From the NCBI GenBank assembly GCA_949318235.1, contig OX439130.1, positions 44,359,804 through 44,423,803 on the forward strand: 64,000 nucleotides of DNA. Direction: 5' to 3'. Positions 14,441-28,140 of the stretch are shown one piece after another. How positions within the stretch are numbered: the first letter of the stretch is position 1; every line of letters starts with the position of its first letter. A program made the position numbers and the translations under genes. A model generated the notes under the pieces. It worked only from the letters and a program-made list of their open reading frames with translations, searched no databases and was not told the DNA's origin. Origin of the DNA: Ecdyonurus torrentis. Lineage: Eukaryota > Arthropoda > Insecta > Ephemeroptera > Heptageniidae.

Positions 14441-16020
14441 GAGAGAGCGAGAGCATGTCTCAATATATATATAATATATAAGAAAACGTTATTCAAGAAA
14501 ATGTTGGCATAGCTTCAAGCTTTTGCTTACTTTATATACCCAGACAATTCATGAGAAAATACATAAAATCATTTCAAAATTAATCTTTCACAAAACTTAT
14601 TTAAAATCGATTTGAATAATAATTTAGTCATCATTTTTTGTTATATATTATATTAAAAGAAAAAGTAAATGTTTACTTTAAAGAATTGAATTATATTATG
14701 TTGACTTTTTATTATAATTTTATGATTGATTAATAAAGAAAGATTATGATTTATTATTTATTTTATATACTAAAATTACTACAAAATAGAAAACAATGGA
14801 ATTCTAGATCATTTTATTAATTGTAAAAGTAACTTAGATTCAACAGAACAGCTTTAAATTTAAGTTGGATTTTTTCTTTAATTTCTGCAGCAAAAAAAAA
14901 TAATAATAATAATGATAAACATTATTAAAATATGTTGTCAAAATTATTACTACAGGGCAGTAACCACTTTGAAATTCTTATTTTGTTAATAATAATGTAA
15001 TATTGACAAGACACATAACATTATTTTAAACTTTAGATTCAAGACCAATTAGGCAATTAAAGCACCTTAAAAATAATGTTAATCTTTACATGAAAAGAAA
15101 CTGAAATTTCTAAAAATATTGAAACTACGTGTAAACTTTTTTTTTTTTTTGCGTTTGTCTATTATTCTGCAACAATCATACTGTCATGTGATAGGACGAA
15201 GTATTACAAGAAATCATAAATTGCAGTACGGAATAGCAAATCAAAAATACCACGTGAATAACCTTACAGCTCAACAAACTAAGAAATTATAAGAAATCCA
15301 TTAAAAAATAATTATTTATACTTTTAAGCTGCAATTCTGGATGCAGAATTCTTTCTGATCTAAAAAAAAGGGGCAAACATTTTACAATTTTCATTTTATT
15401 TTGATGTGTGCGTTTTCTTAAAATTTTTATATATCAAAAGATGTTGCAAATGAAAAATTACATGGAAACACTTTTTTGATTGCAAATTTCTCCATATAAA
15501 GAATTTATATTAAGAAAATTTTCATACTTAATACTATAATGTTTGTCACAATATAATACATCTTACTATACAAGTTGTAAAGAAAAAACATTAACTTTAA
15601 TGAAATATTTTTTATTAAAGAACATTTTTAGGTTATTACAAAAAATATTTCATTTTTAAAAAAAATGTATATCTATATCAACTTTAAAAAATTTCATGTT
15701 TGAAAAAATTGCGACATTTACTAAAAGCTATTGGTAGATATTTTTCCCCTCTAACTTTGTCATCAATCTCTTACGTTATCTCTCTCGTTTTTATTGATAT
15801 AACAAAATCTGGCAGCCACAAGTTTGAAAAAAAAAATCTCTCACTCACTACTTTGTATTTAAAGTAATAGAATATTTTAACTATTAGATATTTGACAGTA
15901 GTTCAAATTTCAGTATGTAATATAACTTAATGCATTTAGAAACAAGTTAACTGTTTATTTTAAAATTAATATTGAAATATGCATGTGTGTTCAGTGTATA
16001 ATAAAAAAATCATAAAATGT

Positions 16021-16023
<3 letters not shown>
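14441..16023. other. AT-rich DNA, no gene seen
   Basis: Long AT-rich stretch. It holds a short TA tract near 14465, a T run near 15136 and no complex island. No gene, RNA or mobile-element signal was found. Confidence 0.6.

Positions 16024-16051
<28 letters not shown>
16024..16051. repeat. Poly(A) tract
   Basis: A run of about 28 A. Confidence 0.92.
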
Positions 16052-16054
<3 letters not shown>

Positions 16055-16429
16055 AAAATATAAAATAGAATTATCTACTTTTGACTCTAATTTTAAATGC
16101 AAAATTATGTGATGCATGTTGTATTATTACATTACTCTAACAAATAGACTTTTATTACACATTTGAGTGGACCAAACTATGCTGATAATTATAAATGTCA
16201 TATGTTTATCTCATCAAACTGTTTTTTTTTCCCATGACTATCAGCGTGGGTTGATATAAATGAAAACATATGAATGTTAAACAACTAACCATGAACATTT
16301 TTATTTAGAGTAGGGTATTTGTAAATTATTAAAAGCAATGACGTATTTTTTTATCAAAATAATGATTAGAAAAAAATTGTAATTTTAAAACGTTAAATAA
16401 ATTCTATGAATTCAAAGGGAACAAGATAG

Positions 16430-16490
16430 GAGAGAGAAAGAGGGAGAGGGAGAGAGAGAGAGAGAGATAGAGGGGGGGGGGGGGGGGGAG
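16430..16490. repeat. (GA)n tract with a poly(G) run
   Basis: An imperfect (GA)n/GGGA tract ends in a run of 17 G (16472-16488). A G run this long is striking in AT-rich DNA and could form a G-quadruplex. Confidence 0.93.
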
Positions 16491-16637
16491 ATGGTTTTTG
16501 TTTTTTACTACCAACTTGTAAGTGACACTACCTAAATTATGTAAAATGTTTCTGTCATATGAACTTATACACAACACTGTAGACAAGAAATATCTAAAAT
16601 TTCTGCATAGTCACATCATCTAATGTATGTATATCTA

Positions 16638-16657
16638 ATATATATATATATACATAC

Positions 16658-16711
<54 letters not shown>
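16638..16711. repeat. (TA)n microsatellite
   Basis: A (TA)n tract with TACATACATA interruptions at the left, followed by TAA triplets. Confidence 0.94.
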
Positions 16712-16716
<5 letters not shown>

Positions 16717-17063
16717 TAATAATTCTATATTAATAAATATAAATAAATAACTTGCTGTTACTATTCGATAGTTATAATAAGGATACTACATTTTAAAACT
16801 AATTTCCTATATTTAAGCTGTTTTATTTTTGTGGCACAGAGAGGTATTAAAGTGAGACTTATTGAACAAAATGTAGGTAATATTCTATTAGTTTATGTGT
16901 TCGTTATTTTATAAGTTTTCCAATGAAATATAAATAAATTGTACGGAAAATTTTAAACACAAGTTTACAAAATGTTTAAAACTATTGTACGAGTGAGCTA
17001 TATGTACTAAATATTATACTAAAATAAATAATATTGAACACAATTTTTAATCGAACTAATGTA

Positions 17064-17699
17064 TCACAGAGAACAATTACTAAGTAAAATCAGGTACATA
17101 ATTTTTTTACTTACAATATAGGAATAAAAATTAACCTGAAACAATACAATAATACCTAATGAAATGATCGAGCTGGTATAGCCGAGTGGTGATGGCAGCT
17201 GACGCGTAACTCTGTACTCCTCACCGAGTATAGGTTCGAGCCACTGCTGGGTGCGTACGTGAAGTGTGAGAGCACTACACGTTGCACGATGCATGTTTAC
17301 ATGCATTCCATGACGACGCACAGCATTTGGGAGGTGCATGATCGATGTGATTGCACATCGGGCAGCCTACCTAGACGTTTCCACGGTTTCTCTAGGCTGC
17401 CATGGCAAATGCCGGGCTGTGTACTTAGGCCGTGCCGGCCCGTGTGTGCTTTTCCATTAATTGGAAAGTCCTTACCTGTCGATAAGACAATGTCTTGACT
17501 GAGACTGGGATGGGTGTAGCACGATAACACAATATGGCAAGCAAATACAACAAAGATGCGTGACACTTGCAGTAGGGTTAGATATAATTTTACCTAAATT
17601 AATTGACATTGTAGTATATAAGTACCTGTTCTAGGTTAATAGTTACCTATTGTAGCATACAAGATTTATTTTACTTGCCATATATGTAGTATTTCCGTG
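17064..17699. mobile_element. TA-flanked MITE copy, interrupted by a SINE
   Basis: The outer parts (17064-17168 and about 17571-17699) align by eye with the intact element at 51321-51551. Shared blocks are ACAATAATACCTAATG on the left. On the right they are TATAAGTACCTGTTC, GTTACCTATTG and the end TTTCCGTG followed by TA. The left terminus is worn (CACAGAGAACA instead of CACGCAAAAAA). A complete tRNA-derived SINE sits in the middle and separates the halves. The nesting shows that this MITE inserted before the SINE. There is no coding capacity. Confidence 0.75.
17169..17570 (+). mobile_element. Full-length-looking tRNA-derived SINE, family A
   Basis: The head has an RNA polymerase III A box, TAGCCGAGTGG (17179-17189), and a B box, GGTTCGAGCC (17233-17242). 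They are about 44 bp apart, a spacing that fits a tRNA with a long variable arm (Ser/Leu-like). The body carries GGCAGCCTACCTAGACG, CACGGTTTCTC and ATGGCAAATGCCGGGCTG. The last resembles a central domain reported in invertebrate SINEs; I recall this and did not look it up. The 3' part contains CGATAAGACAATGTCTTGAC. Related truncated copies are at 3290-3430 and 63157-63360. The exact 3' end and target duplication are unclear. Confidence 0.85.
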
Positions 17700-19280
17700 T
17701 ATTAAGCATAAAATAATTCAAATAAATTTCAGTTCAGTCTCAATTGATCAAAATACCAAATTGTATACATATTGATTACAAAAATACATATCAAAGCATA
17801 AAATATATTTTATAAAATAGTTTTAGTCAGTTTAAACCTGATAACGATATAACTTAATGCATTGAAAGTTACACCTATTACACTTACGTTCCAGTTTTTA
17901 GTTTTAAAAATATTGAAATATATTTTTATTCATATAAAAACTTTATAAAATAAAATTTGAAACTTTACATCAATTTTTTTAAAGTTATTTTATACTTTTT
18001 GATATCGGAAAGTTTTTACTAAAAAATTTTGTATTTGAAATTGAAAATAAAAAAAGGGTTACTCAAAGAGATTTTTTTTTTCTTTCTATATCATAAAAAA
18101 GTTTTCCCATATACATATTTTTATATTTATTTATTTATTGGTGAATTTGATTGGTTAAGGGAGTTTTATTCATCTCACAATCTGGTACAAGTGACGTTTG
18201 GTATGTAAGACATTCAGAAGCAATATTGTACGCGTATTGAATATCACTCACAACCAAAGGTAAAGATAAAAAATAAAGTATCTTCTTTAGAAAAAAAATA
18301 TGCAAGTATAGTATAACATGTCTTTTGAAAGCAATAAATTGAATCAACCAATGAAAATTGAGCGCGGGATTTTACCACGATACATTAAACAACTTATCAA
18401 ATCTTCTATTTTATCAAATTTTAAGTAGAAAAAAAAAGGTTTTATTTCTTTTTATGCATAAACGAACTTAAAATCTTAATGTTGAGATGAGAGTTAAGAA
18501 AAAAAGAGAAAGTTTTGTGTTTTTGTTTTGAGGACTCTTCTTCATTCTTTAATATTTTAAGATTTAGGTTGGAGAATGTACAAAAATATAAGAGAGTCAA
18601 TTTGAAAAATATATACAAGAGTAAAGACTTTAAAAGTGTTCTTAAGTATTCTAAAACTTTTATATATGAATTTTAAATTTCTATTTAAGTGTGCTTTTTA
18701 AGAAATAAAACTATATACACTCTTAAATTTTTTTCTCCCTTTTAAAAGTTAAAATTTTAGATCTATAGAATTTGTTTTGTATTTATATTGAAATTTTTAC
18801 TATTATTTGAGGTTAATGTTTCATATTTTATTTTTAAATCGATCACTCATACGGATACACATTCACTAAAATAAAAGTGCTATTCAACAATATATTTCTA
18901 AAAATCGATGTTTTTTCTTCAAAATGGACTCTGTATACTTTCATCATCGCAGCTAATGGATATAAAGCTCACAGATTTAAGCTAAAATTATACCAATACT
19001 CTATCAGTTGCAATGGTTGAAAGAACATAATATAGTACGTTTTGACGTGAAATCATCGAAATGAACTCAGAAATGTTCATGAACTATAAGGTTAATATAG
19101 CTTTGAAATAAAGTAAACAAACACAATTAACTTCTTTATAACAACAAGTTTTTTTTTCTATAAAGAAATACCACAAGTTTTAAAAGATCTAAAGATTATA
19201 CAGAGGTTTTTTTTCCTTCTTCGTGTAACATATTGAATCTTGTTTATCTGTAATGTATTATATATAGGAGAGTTGAAGAG
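17700..19280. other. AT-rich DNA with a complex patch at 18140-18385
   Basis: Mostly AT-rich. About 18140-18385 is more complex. It contains ATTGGTTAAGG at the left and CAACCAATGAAAATTGAGCG at the right, two CCAAT-type cores in opposite orientation, plus GTGACGTTTGG and TACGCGTATTG between them. A minus-strand frame of 70 codons overlaps it without a motif. No gene is called. Confidence 0.4.
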
Positions 19281-19299
19281 AAAGAGAGGGAGAGGTTTA

Positions 19300-19515
19300 T
19301 AATAGTGAAGGGTTACCATGTTGGTTACGGGTTGGAATTGATTGTTGCTTGTGAATGCATGGTGGTGCTAAATCCTCTCTCCTTCCCCTCGCCTCTCTAT
19401 CCCCCTGGGCTGGATACGGGGGTGCAAGCTGACTCTAAGCAAAGGGTAGTTTGCCGTTTGTCACCAGTTCGCTGTGCCAAACACGCTAACATAGCTTGCT
19501 ATTGTCACTTCATTC
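19300..19515. other. GC-richer island of unknown role
   Basis: About 215 bp of clearly higher complexity, including CCTTCCCCTCGCCTCTC, CCCCCTGGGCTGGATACGG and GTTTGCCGTTTGTCACC. A + strand frame stays open for 71 codons, but only from a GTG. It has no family resemblance I can name, and no strong acceptor or donor brackets it. It is a candidate cis-regulatory element, unrecognised repeat or exon remnant. Confidence 0.35.
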
Positions 19516-20158
19516 ACTAGAAAAAGAAATATTCTAGCTTAGGGAGGAACCAAATCTTTAAAAATAACCTTATCTGAATTTCGCTCTACTTTTTTATATT
19601 AACACTTGATTTTTGTGTATAATATACATTCACTGCTTTACAAAAAGTGTCAAAAATCTGAAAGTAGCAATTTTAATTTTATTTTATCTTCAATATTATG
19701 AAATCAGTTCTTTTACTCTATGATAACCATCACCATTAAACATATGGTTACATATTGAACTCAGGTAAGGTCCTATTATTTCAAAATTAAATTAGTGTGT
19801 CAGCAGCTATATGCAGGTAAACTGACTTGTTAAGAATTTTTGGCGTGATTTAAATGTATTTCAGTGATTTTACATTTTTCAAAATAAAATTTTATGACGT
19901 TAAAATTGATACAATTGTTAAATAAATTTACTCAAATACTAGAATTCATATTTTGGAATACTGGTGCTTTGATTTCAAAATTTGAGCCCCTGGCAATATA
20001 GGCAAATTGCCGGACACATCCACTTTAAAAGCTTTCATGTCTATTTAGTCATTTCCTTGTTAAACTTTTACAATTCAGCACTACAGTACATTAAATTTTT
20101 GGTATTACAAATAGTAATTATCAAATTATTTTGTAATTTACACAATTTAAGTAAAAAA

Positions 20159-20161
<3 letters not shown>
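19516..20161. other. AT-rich DNA, no gene seen
   Basis: AT-rich. ACTCAG|GTAAGG near 19760 has a donor-like right half but only a weak pyrimidine tract, so it is not called as a splice site. Confidence 0.5.

Positions 20162-20198
<37 letters not shown>
20162..20198. repeat. Poly(A) tract
   Basis: A run of 37 A. A second run of about 40 A follows at 20352, about 150 bp away. Confidence 0.95.
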
Positions 20199-20201
<3 letters not shown>

Positions 20202-20349
20202 TACGTTAAAACATAGCATAGGAAAGGATTTAAAAGCAACTGAATTCAGAAGCCATATTTTATTACAATTTAAAATATTGTATAAAAACCATTAAAAAAA
20301 TAATAAATGAAATAAAATATACATTGCAATAAATCTCATGTATTTCAAA

Positions 20350-20351
<2 letters not shown>

Positions 20352-20392
<41 letters not shown>
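20352..20392. repeat. Poly(A) tract
   Basis: A run of about 40 A. The two runs bracket an unremarkable AT-rich spacer. Confidence 0.95.
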
Positions 20393-20395
<3 letters not shown>

Positions 20396-20760
20396 AATTT
20401 TTGCAAAGAATTAAGTATATTAAAAAGTGTTAGCTGACAGCACATTAAATTTAATGATCAATACACGTAGTAAAACATTCAGTGAATTAAACTTTTATTC
20501 AGTAAATGAAAACACTTTAAAAAGTAATATTTTAAACTAAAACAATAAATTTAACACAGTAATTTATTTTGTGTTTTTGTTAAACCCATAGGAGTATAAA
20601 ATTTAAAAGTAAATCCCATAACGGACAAAATAGCCAGTCCCCCCTTTTTTTGTTTTCTTTTCAAATTAAAATCTAGTATGTATGAAATAAAAAATATATA
20701 TATATGATATACCCTTCATATTAAAATAACAAATATGAATAAAAACAAGTTGTCCTAACT

Positions 20761-20940
<180 letters not shown>

Positions 20941-20978
20941 TTATTATAAAAATATTAATGGTAGTAAAAGGAAAAATG

Positions 20979-20998
20979 AAAAAAAAAAAAAAAAAAAA
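20979..20998. repeat. Poly(A) tract
   Basis: A run of 20 A between the long (CT)n block and a complex island. Confidence 0.9.
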
Positions 20999-20999
20999 G

Positions 21000-21200
21000 T
21001 AACAAGTTGATATGTGGAAGTAAAGGTTGGGTGCCGGGACTCATATATCATGTCACATGTAGCCATAATAATTGTGTCAGCTTGTGGTGCTGTGCAGGAG
21101 GGAAGGGGGCAACAATACACTGCCACTCCATGACTGGACATATTATAGCACACTCGCTAATGGCCTTCATTAATTTTAACTTTACTATAGTCACGTTCGT
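21000..21200. other. Complex non-coding island
   Basis: Higher-complexity DNA follows the long CT block (GGTTGGGTGCCGGGACTC, GTGTCAGCTTGTGGTGC, GGAGGGAAGGGGGCAAC, CTCGCTAATGGCCTTC). It includes homeodomain-type cores (CTAATGG, ATTAAT). Frames are open on both strands for 70-90 codons, but their residues suggest no family. I favour a conserved non-coding element over a gene. Confidence 0.33.
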
Positions 21201-21589
21201 TATACACTATAAGGACCACCAAACAATCTGCACATTGAACTTTGGAACACCTATTTGGTCAAAAATTAGAGGTGTATATATATTATAGAGATACTTATTT
21301 TTATTTCTGTAAAATATCTCTTAAAACGTCGTATTATACGTTTGAATATTAACGATGAAAAATCAAGGTAGCGTCAGCAAGTGTACAAATTGTCATAATA
21401 TATTTTACTATTAAAATAAGTACATGTTATTTCCATTAGAATAACATTGTATATAAATACAATTCTTAAAATAATGGTAAAATATGCTATCAAAATCATC
21501 TGTTTTAAATTTTGAGAAATATACAAAATAATAAAATCAAAATATAATAATGTGATTTCTTTTTTAAATTTTACTTAAATTGCAAGTTA

Positions 21590-21625
21590 ATAATTCTGTT
21601 TCTTTATGTTCACAGGTACGTTTAT
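21590..21625 (+). other. Candidate recursive splice (ratchet) site 1
   Basis: A pyrimidine-rich run (TTCTGTTTCTTTATGTTCACAG) ends in AG at 21615 and is followed at once by GTACGT (21616-21621). A branch-like TTAAT lies about 25 bp upstream. A 3' splice site joined directly to a 5' splice site with no exon is the hallmark of recursive splicing in long arthropod and vertebrate introns. The donor half departs from GTAAGT at its fourth base. It could instead be an ordinary acceptor. The frames after it stop early or reach only AT-rich DNA. Confidence 0.35.
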
Positions 21626-22162
21626 TCAAACAAAAGAATTCGTTGGAAAGATTAGTTCGAGAATCGTGAAGGATAAGTTTTTTCATTTGTCTCATAAGAT
21701 TTTTTTCTTTATTTTATAATTTTATTACATTTAAGTACGTAAATTAAAAACAAAAATCTCTTTAAGTAAATAATAACATAGATTTGGCCATCAAACTTTT
21801 TGTAAAACTTTGAAAAGAATGCCATCGATGGTCGTTAATAAAATTAGAAAATCATACTTTTATTGTTGATTGCAGTTTTAGTCGCCTATTTAGATTGATT
21901 TGAGATGTAAATTTTAAAAATAAAGAAAAAAATGTTACTTAGCTACAGAAACGAATGCATATTACGATTATTTTTTTGAAAAACTTATAAATTTGTAATG
22001 GTGAAAAAAAAAAAAAAAAATGTCTGATAATGTATTATGGCAGGAACTTTTAAATAGGGAATTTTATTACATTTTGCTTGCAATAATCCAGAAATTTTTA
22101 TTTAAATCAGAGAAATCAGAATAAACTATGTCAACCATTTATAAAAAAAAAATTCACCTAGT
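21626..22162. other. AT-rich DNA, no gene seen
   Basis: AT-rich, with an A run at 22003-22020. No supported feature. Confidence 0.55.
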
Positions 22163-22163
22163 C

Positions 22164-22187
22164 AAAAAAAAAAAAAAAAAAAAAAAA
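22164..22187. repeat. Poly(A) tract
   Basis: A run of about 23 A. Confidence 0.9.
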
Positions 22188-24379
22188 GTTTTTTGTCTCA
22201 CAGGTTTTACAAAATAATACTATAGCATTTAAAATAATCATTTTCCAAGTACATTATGAAAAACAACTCTATAATATACTCATGCTCGCTCTCCATATTT
22301 CATCTAAAGTAATTCTATTTATAACTGTTTCATGCAACAACAAATGTTTGTCCCATTTTAAATTATTCATTTTAATGTCAAAAATGAACGTTTAACATGG
22401 GAACAGTTAGTAAACTAACTGCTAAATTTAGAAATAACACTCTATAGGGAAAATATAAAGTACAATAATATACTAAATTACAAATCATAGTATGTTTAAA
22501 TTTTATATAGCTTGCGCACTTCATGGACAATTAATGTCAAATTTACAGTTTCTGGAAAAAAAAATGGAAAACATCAATGATATTAGTAATTAAATTATTA
22601 AATAAATATAATTTAAAACAAAATTTCTGTTTTAAAGAGTCATCATATCTAAATTTCCCCTCTAAACACTTTTTAATATTTGAGAGCTCAGATTCAAAAT
22701 TCTGTAGAAATTACTAACGTATTAAAGAATTTTTAAAATACATTTATAAGGTATAAAAAAACGTTTAAAAACTACTCACTAAGAAGCCACATTTGTACAG
22801 ACAGGGAGTTTAAAATTGGTACTTACTTAACATTTCATGTATTTTCTTTTAACATTTATATTTACAAAACTCTAATGCATAGACTACTTAAAATTATATA
22901 AATATGTATATAATTTGATACTATAATGATTAAACATTTATTGTTTACTCGGTACTAGGGAATGTTTACTTCGCACTATACTATTGCATGGGTAATATTT
23001 ACTAGAAATAGGTGGTACATTGCATTCACTAATGTTTACATAATGCAGATGTATCACTGATACTTATCATACTTCTACTTATTTGAATGTTTAGTAACAA
23101 AAAAAAACTTGTAATGCACTATCAATGTATATTTCATATTTCGTAATTTCGTACAGGTAAACTCTCGAAACTTTTGTACACTTCTGTGTGAGTTTTTTTG
23201 AGTTTTTTCTGTGTAAAAAAACGCTATAAGGTACTGCTGAAGTTTTCTTAAATATATTGTTAAAAGTGTTAATAATAAAGAATAATTCATGCAAATAAAA
23301 ATCAATCCATTGGTTATTATAAAGCCGTATGGTCATGCAAACTGTGTTTGTATTTTTATGGTAATAATAATTCTTTTCAACCTAAATAACTTTTAGTTTT
23401 TATTTTTACGGTAGTAAAATGTGAAGGTTAGATATTATTTTAAAAAAAAAATAAATAAATAAAGCTTCGTGTTAAAGTATTTAGCATATTGCTTCTAGTA
23501 AGTTAATAATAAAAACAAATTATAATAAAATTCTGAGTGACACAATAAGGTACAGTTCAACGCTCTGATACCTACATTATTTAAATTATTTTGATATTGA
23601 AAATAGAGGTAGAAAATTGTACTGAAATGAGGATTATGAAATCGTATAGAGTATACATTAACTTATTATACTGTATACCGTATTTATTAAAACTTCCACC
23701 AAATCAACTTCTAATTGAATAATATATTCATCTTTAATAGACATGTCAAATGGATTGTTATGTAACATTACATTATAATAAACACAATGCATCATGTATT
23801 TTTTGTTTCAAATAAAGTCTTAATAATCAAGAAAAAAAGGCTTTGTAAGAAGTTTGAAATATTTTTAGTCAAAATTCCTTTTTTTCCCGTGTGGCTATGC
23901 AATATTTTTTCCCCTTAATTTTTAGCTATGAAGAAAAGAATTGAGGTTCGCTTTAAAGGATGCTTTTCAAACTGAACATTTTATCTATTGCAATAAATAA
24001 ATTATAAATTTCAATATATATATATATATTCAGGCTGCAATAATTGAAGTTTTATTGTAATAATTCAATAATTCATGAAAGGCAATTTTTTTTCGCAATA
24101 ATAAATTATTTTTTCCCTTTTTATTATATTAAAATATAATATACTTTTTTTTTTTTCAACAAACCATATTTATGCTCTTAGAGAATATTAAAATTCTTAT
24201 TATTTTATACAAAACTTTTAGCAATAAATAACCTGGAAGTCTAATATAAATTGTATATTAAACAATGTAATATTCTTGCTTTATTCACAAAATTTACATT
24301 TTTTTCTTTAACTTTCAAATTTAAGTGAAAATTAAAACAATATGTTGTCACATTATAAAAGATGTATTCAAATTTTGTT
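22188..24379. other. AT-rich DNA, no gene seen
   Basis: Long AT-rich stretch. The overlapping minus-strand frames at 23075-23336 (76-81 codons) overlap each other in different phases and have noise-like composition. TTTCGTACAG|GTAAAC at 23156/23157 resembles a splice junction pair but is weak. No gene is seen. Confidence 0.55.
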
Positions 24380-24409
24380 TGTGTGTGTGTGTGTGTATTA
24401 TATATATAT

Positions 24410-24488
<79 letters not shown>
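24380..24488. repeat. Compound (TG)n/(TA)n microsatellite
   Basis: (TG)9 at 24380-24397, then TA with a CACACA interruption, then (TA)n at about 24416-24488. Confidence 0.96.
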
Positions 24489-24490
<2 letters not shown>

Positions 24491-24696
24491 ATCAAGAGTT
24501 CTTTTCAACACATTTTGTTGTATATATTTACCTTTTTAATACGGATCAGTGAAAGAATAGGAGGAAAAATAACATTGGAATAACGAACGAGAGAGTGCGA
24601 TGAAAATTAACGAATTTAAAATGAAAATGCGATGAAAAAGAACTACAAAATAACAAAACGGGAGAGAGAGAAAAGGCAAAATGAGAAAGTAAGAGG

Positions 24697-24700
<4 letters not shown>

Positions 24701-24763
<63 letters not shown>

Positions 24764-24835
24764 AAAGCTTCCTTTAGAAGACAATATTTAGAGAACAACG
24801 GAGACATGATATAATACACTTTCTTGTTCATAATA

Positions 24836-24909
<74 letters not shown>
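24701..24909. repeat. Inverted pair of (AG)n and (CT)n microsatellites
   Basis: (AG)30 at 24701-24761 and (CT)34 at 24841-24909 are separated by 79 bp of ordinary sequence. In a transcript from either strand they would pair over about 60 bp as a perfect stem with a 79-nt loop. Confidence 0.93.
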
Positions 24910-24912
<3 letters not shown>

Positions 24913-25285
24913 CCACATTATAATCTCTGATCCTTTCTAAAGAAGGAAAATAGAAGAGAAGTGAGATTGTTTTTTCATCCCTTTGTTCCCTATATAAAAC
25001 AATGAAATGCCATACATGTAGACGAAAAACCCCTGAAAAAAAAATAATGATACAAGACCGAACTTTGGAAAACGCAGAGAAAGCGGTTAAGCCTATTAAG
25101 TAAGTTACAATGTTATGTTATGAAGTATAATATTATCTTTAACCACAGAATAACATAAAAGTTTTTGAAAAATGAAAAAAAAAAAAAAAAAATCTTAAGT
25201 GTATTATACAGTTTAAAATGGAAATAACTAAGAGCTGTATATATTTTTTATTTATTATTATTATTTCAAATAAAAAAAGGGTTAT
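24910..25285. other. AT-rich DNA, no gene seen
   Basis: AT-rich with a short A run at about 25174-25192. No supported feature. Confidence 0.5.
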
Positions 25286-25410
25286 TGCTGACAGTTTGTG
25301 CATGATGTCTTTAGGCATGGGAAAAAAGTTTGAGTGTAAAAGTTGGCACCTCCTAGCGGCGTTTTACAGTCACTTGTTTGCACCACCACACTCCGACTTC
25401 ACATCATAAA
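25286..25410. other. Complex non-coding island
   Basis: About 125 bp contains GGCACCTCCTAGCGGCG, GCACCACCACACTCC and CATGATGTCTTTAGGCATGGG. It stands out from AT-rich flanks. A + strand frame overlaps it for about 60 codons with no family resemblance. The longer frame downstream (to 25728) begins from a non-ATG codon and degrades into K/N/Y/I/F-rich residues. Its role is unknown. Confidence 0.3.
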
Positions 25411-27727
<2,317 letters not shown>

Positions 27728-27752
27728 GAGAGAGAGAGAGAGAGAGAGAGAG
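27728..27752. repeat. (GA)n microsatellite
   Basis: A short perfect (GA)n tract. Confidence 0.93.
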
Positions 27753-27916
27753 TATGCATGTCAAGTACAATCCAACAATTTGAACAAGCTGTTCCTGATT
27801 CTACAGTATATCCTGTTAACCATTTTAATCCTTCTCTATTCTTTCAAAGTCAACAGCTTACGTATTGCACATTATAATAACATAATTCAACTTATGATAT
27901 TAAATCATTTTCACAA

Positions 27917-27939
27917 TTTTTTTTTTTTTTTTTTTTTTT
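27917..27939. repeat. Poly(T) tract
   Basis: A run of 23 T. Confidence 0.9.
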
Positions 27940-28140
27940 ACTTGGTATAAACCATAATACTTAATATTGTGGCTAGAAGTGAGAAATGTATACAAACATA
28001 ATTCTGATAATACATATATTTTTTATAACAATTCAAAAACTTGCTCTAAATTTGCAAGAAATATGCAGAAAACACACGCTAAATTTAAATGTTAAAATCT
28101 ATTATTACAATCGCATAAACAAAAATAAAATAATTACAAG

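Noticed and set aside
17169..17250. Functional Ser/Leu-type tRNA gene
   Set aside because: No acceptor-stem pairing is apparent, and the unit continues into the SINE body seen in two other copies.
19755..19770. ACTCAG|GTAAGG as a recursive splice site
   Set aside because: The donor half is good, but the preceding 20 bp is not pyrimidine-rich (TTACATATTGAACTCAG).
21616..21657. Peptide RYVYSNKRIRWKD after the splice-like site, resembling NKRIRYKK of the Exd/Pbx homeodomain
   Set aside because: Only NKRIR matches, the frame stops immediately, and the preceding homeodomain residues (WF-G) are absent. A five-residue match is not enough. The junction is better read as a recursive splice candidate.
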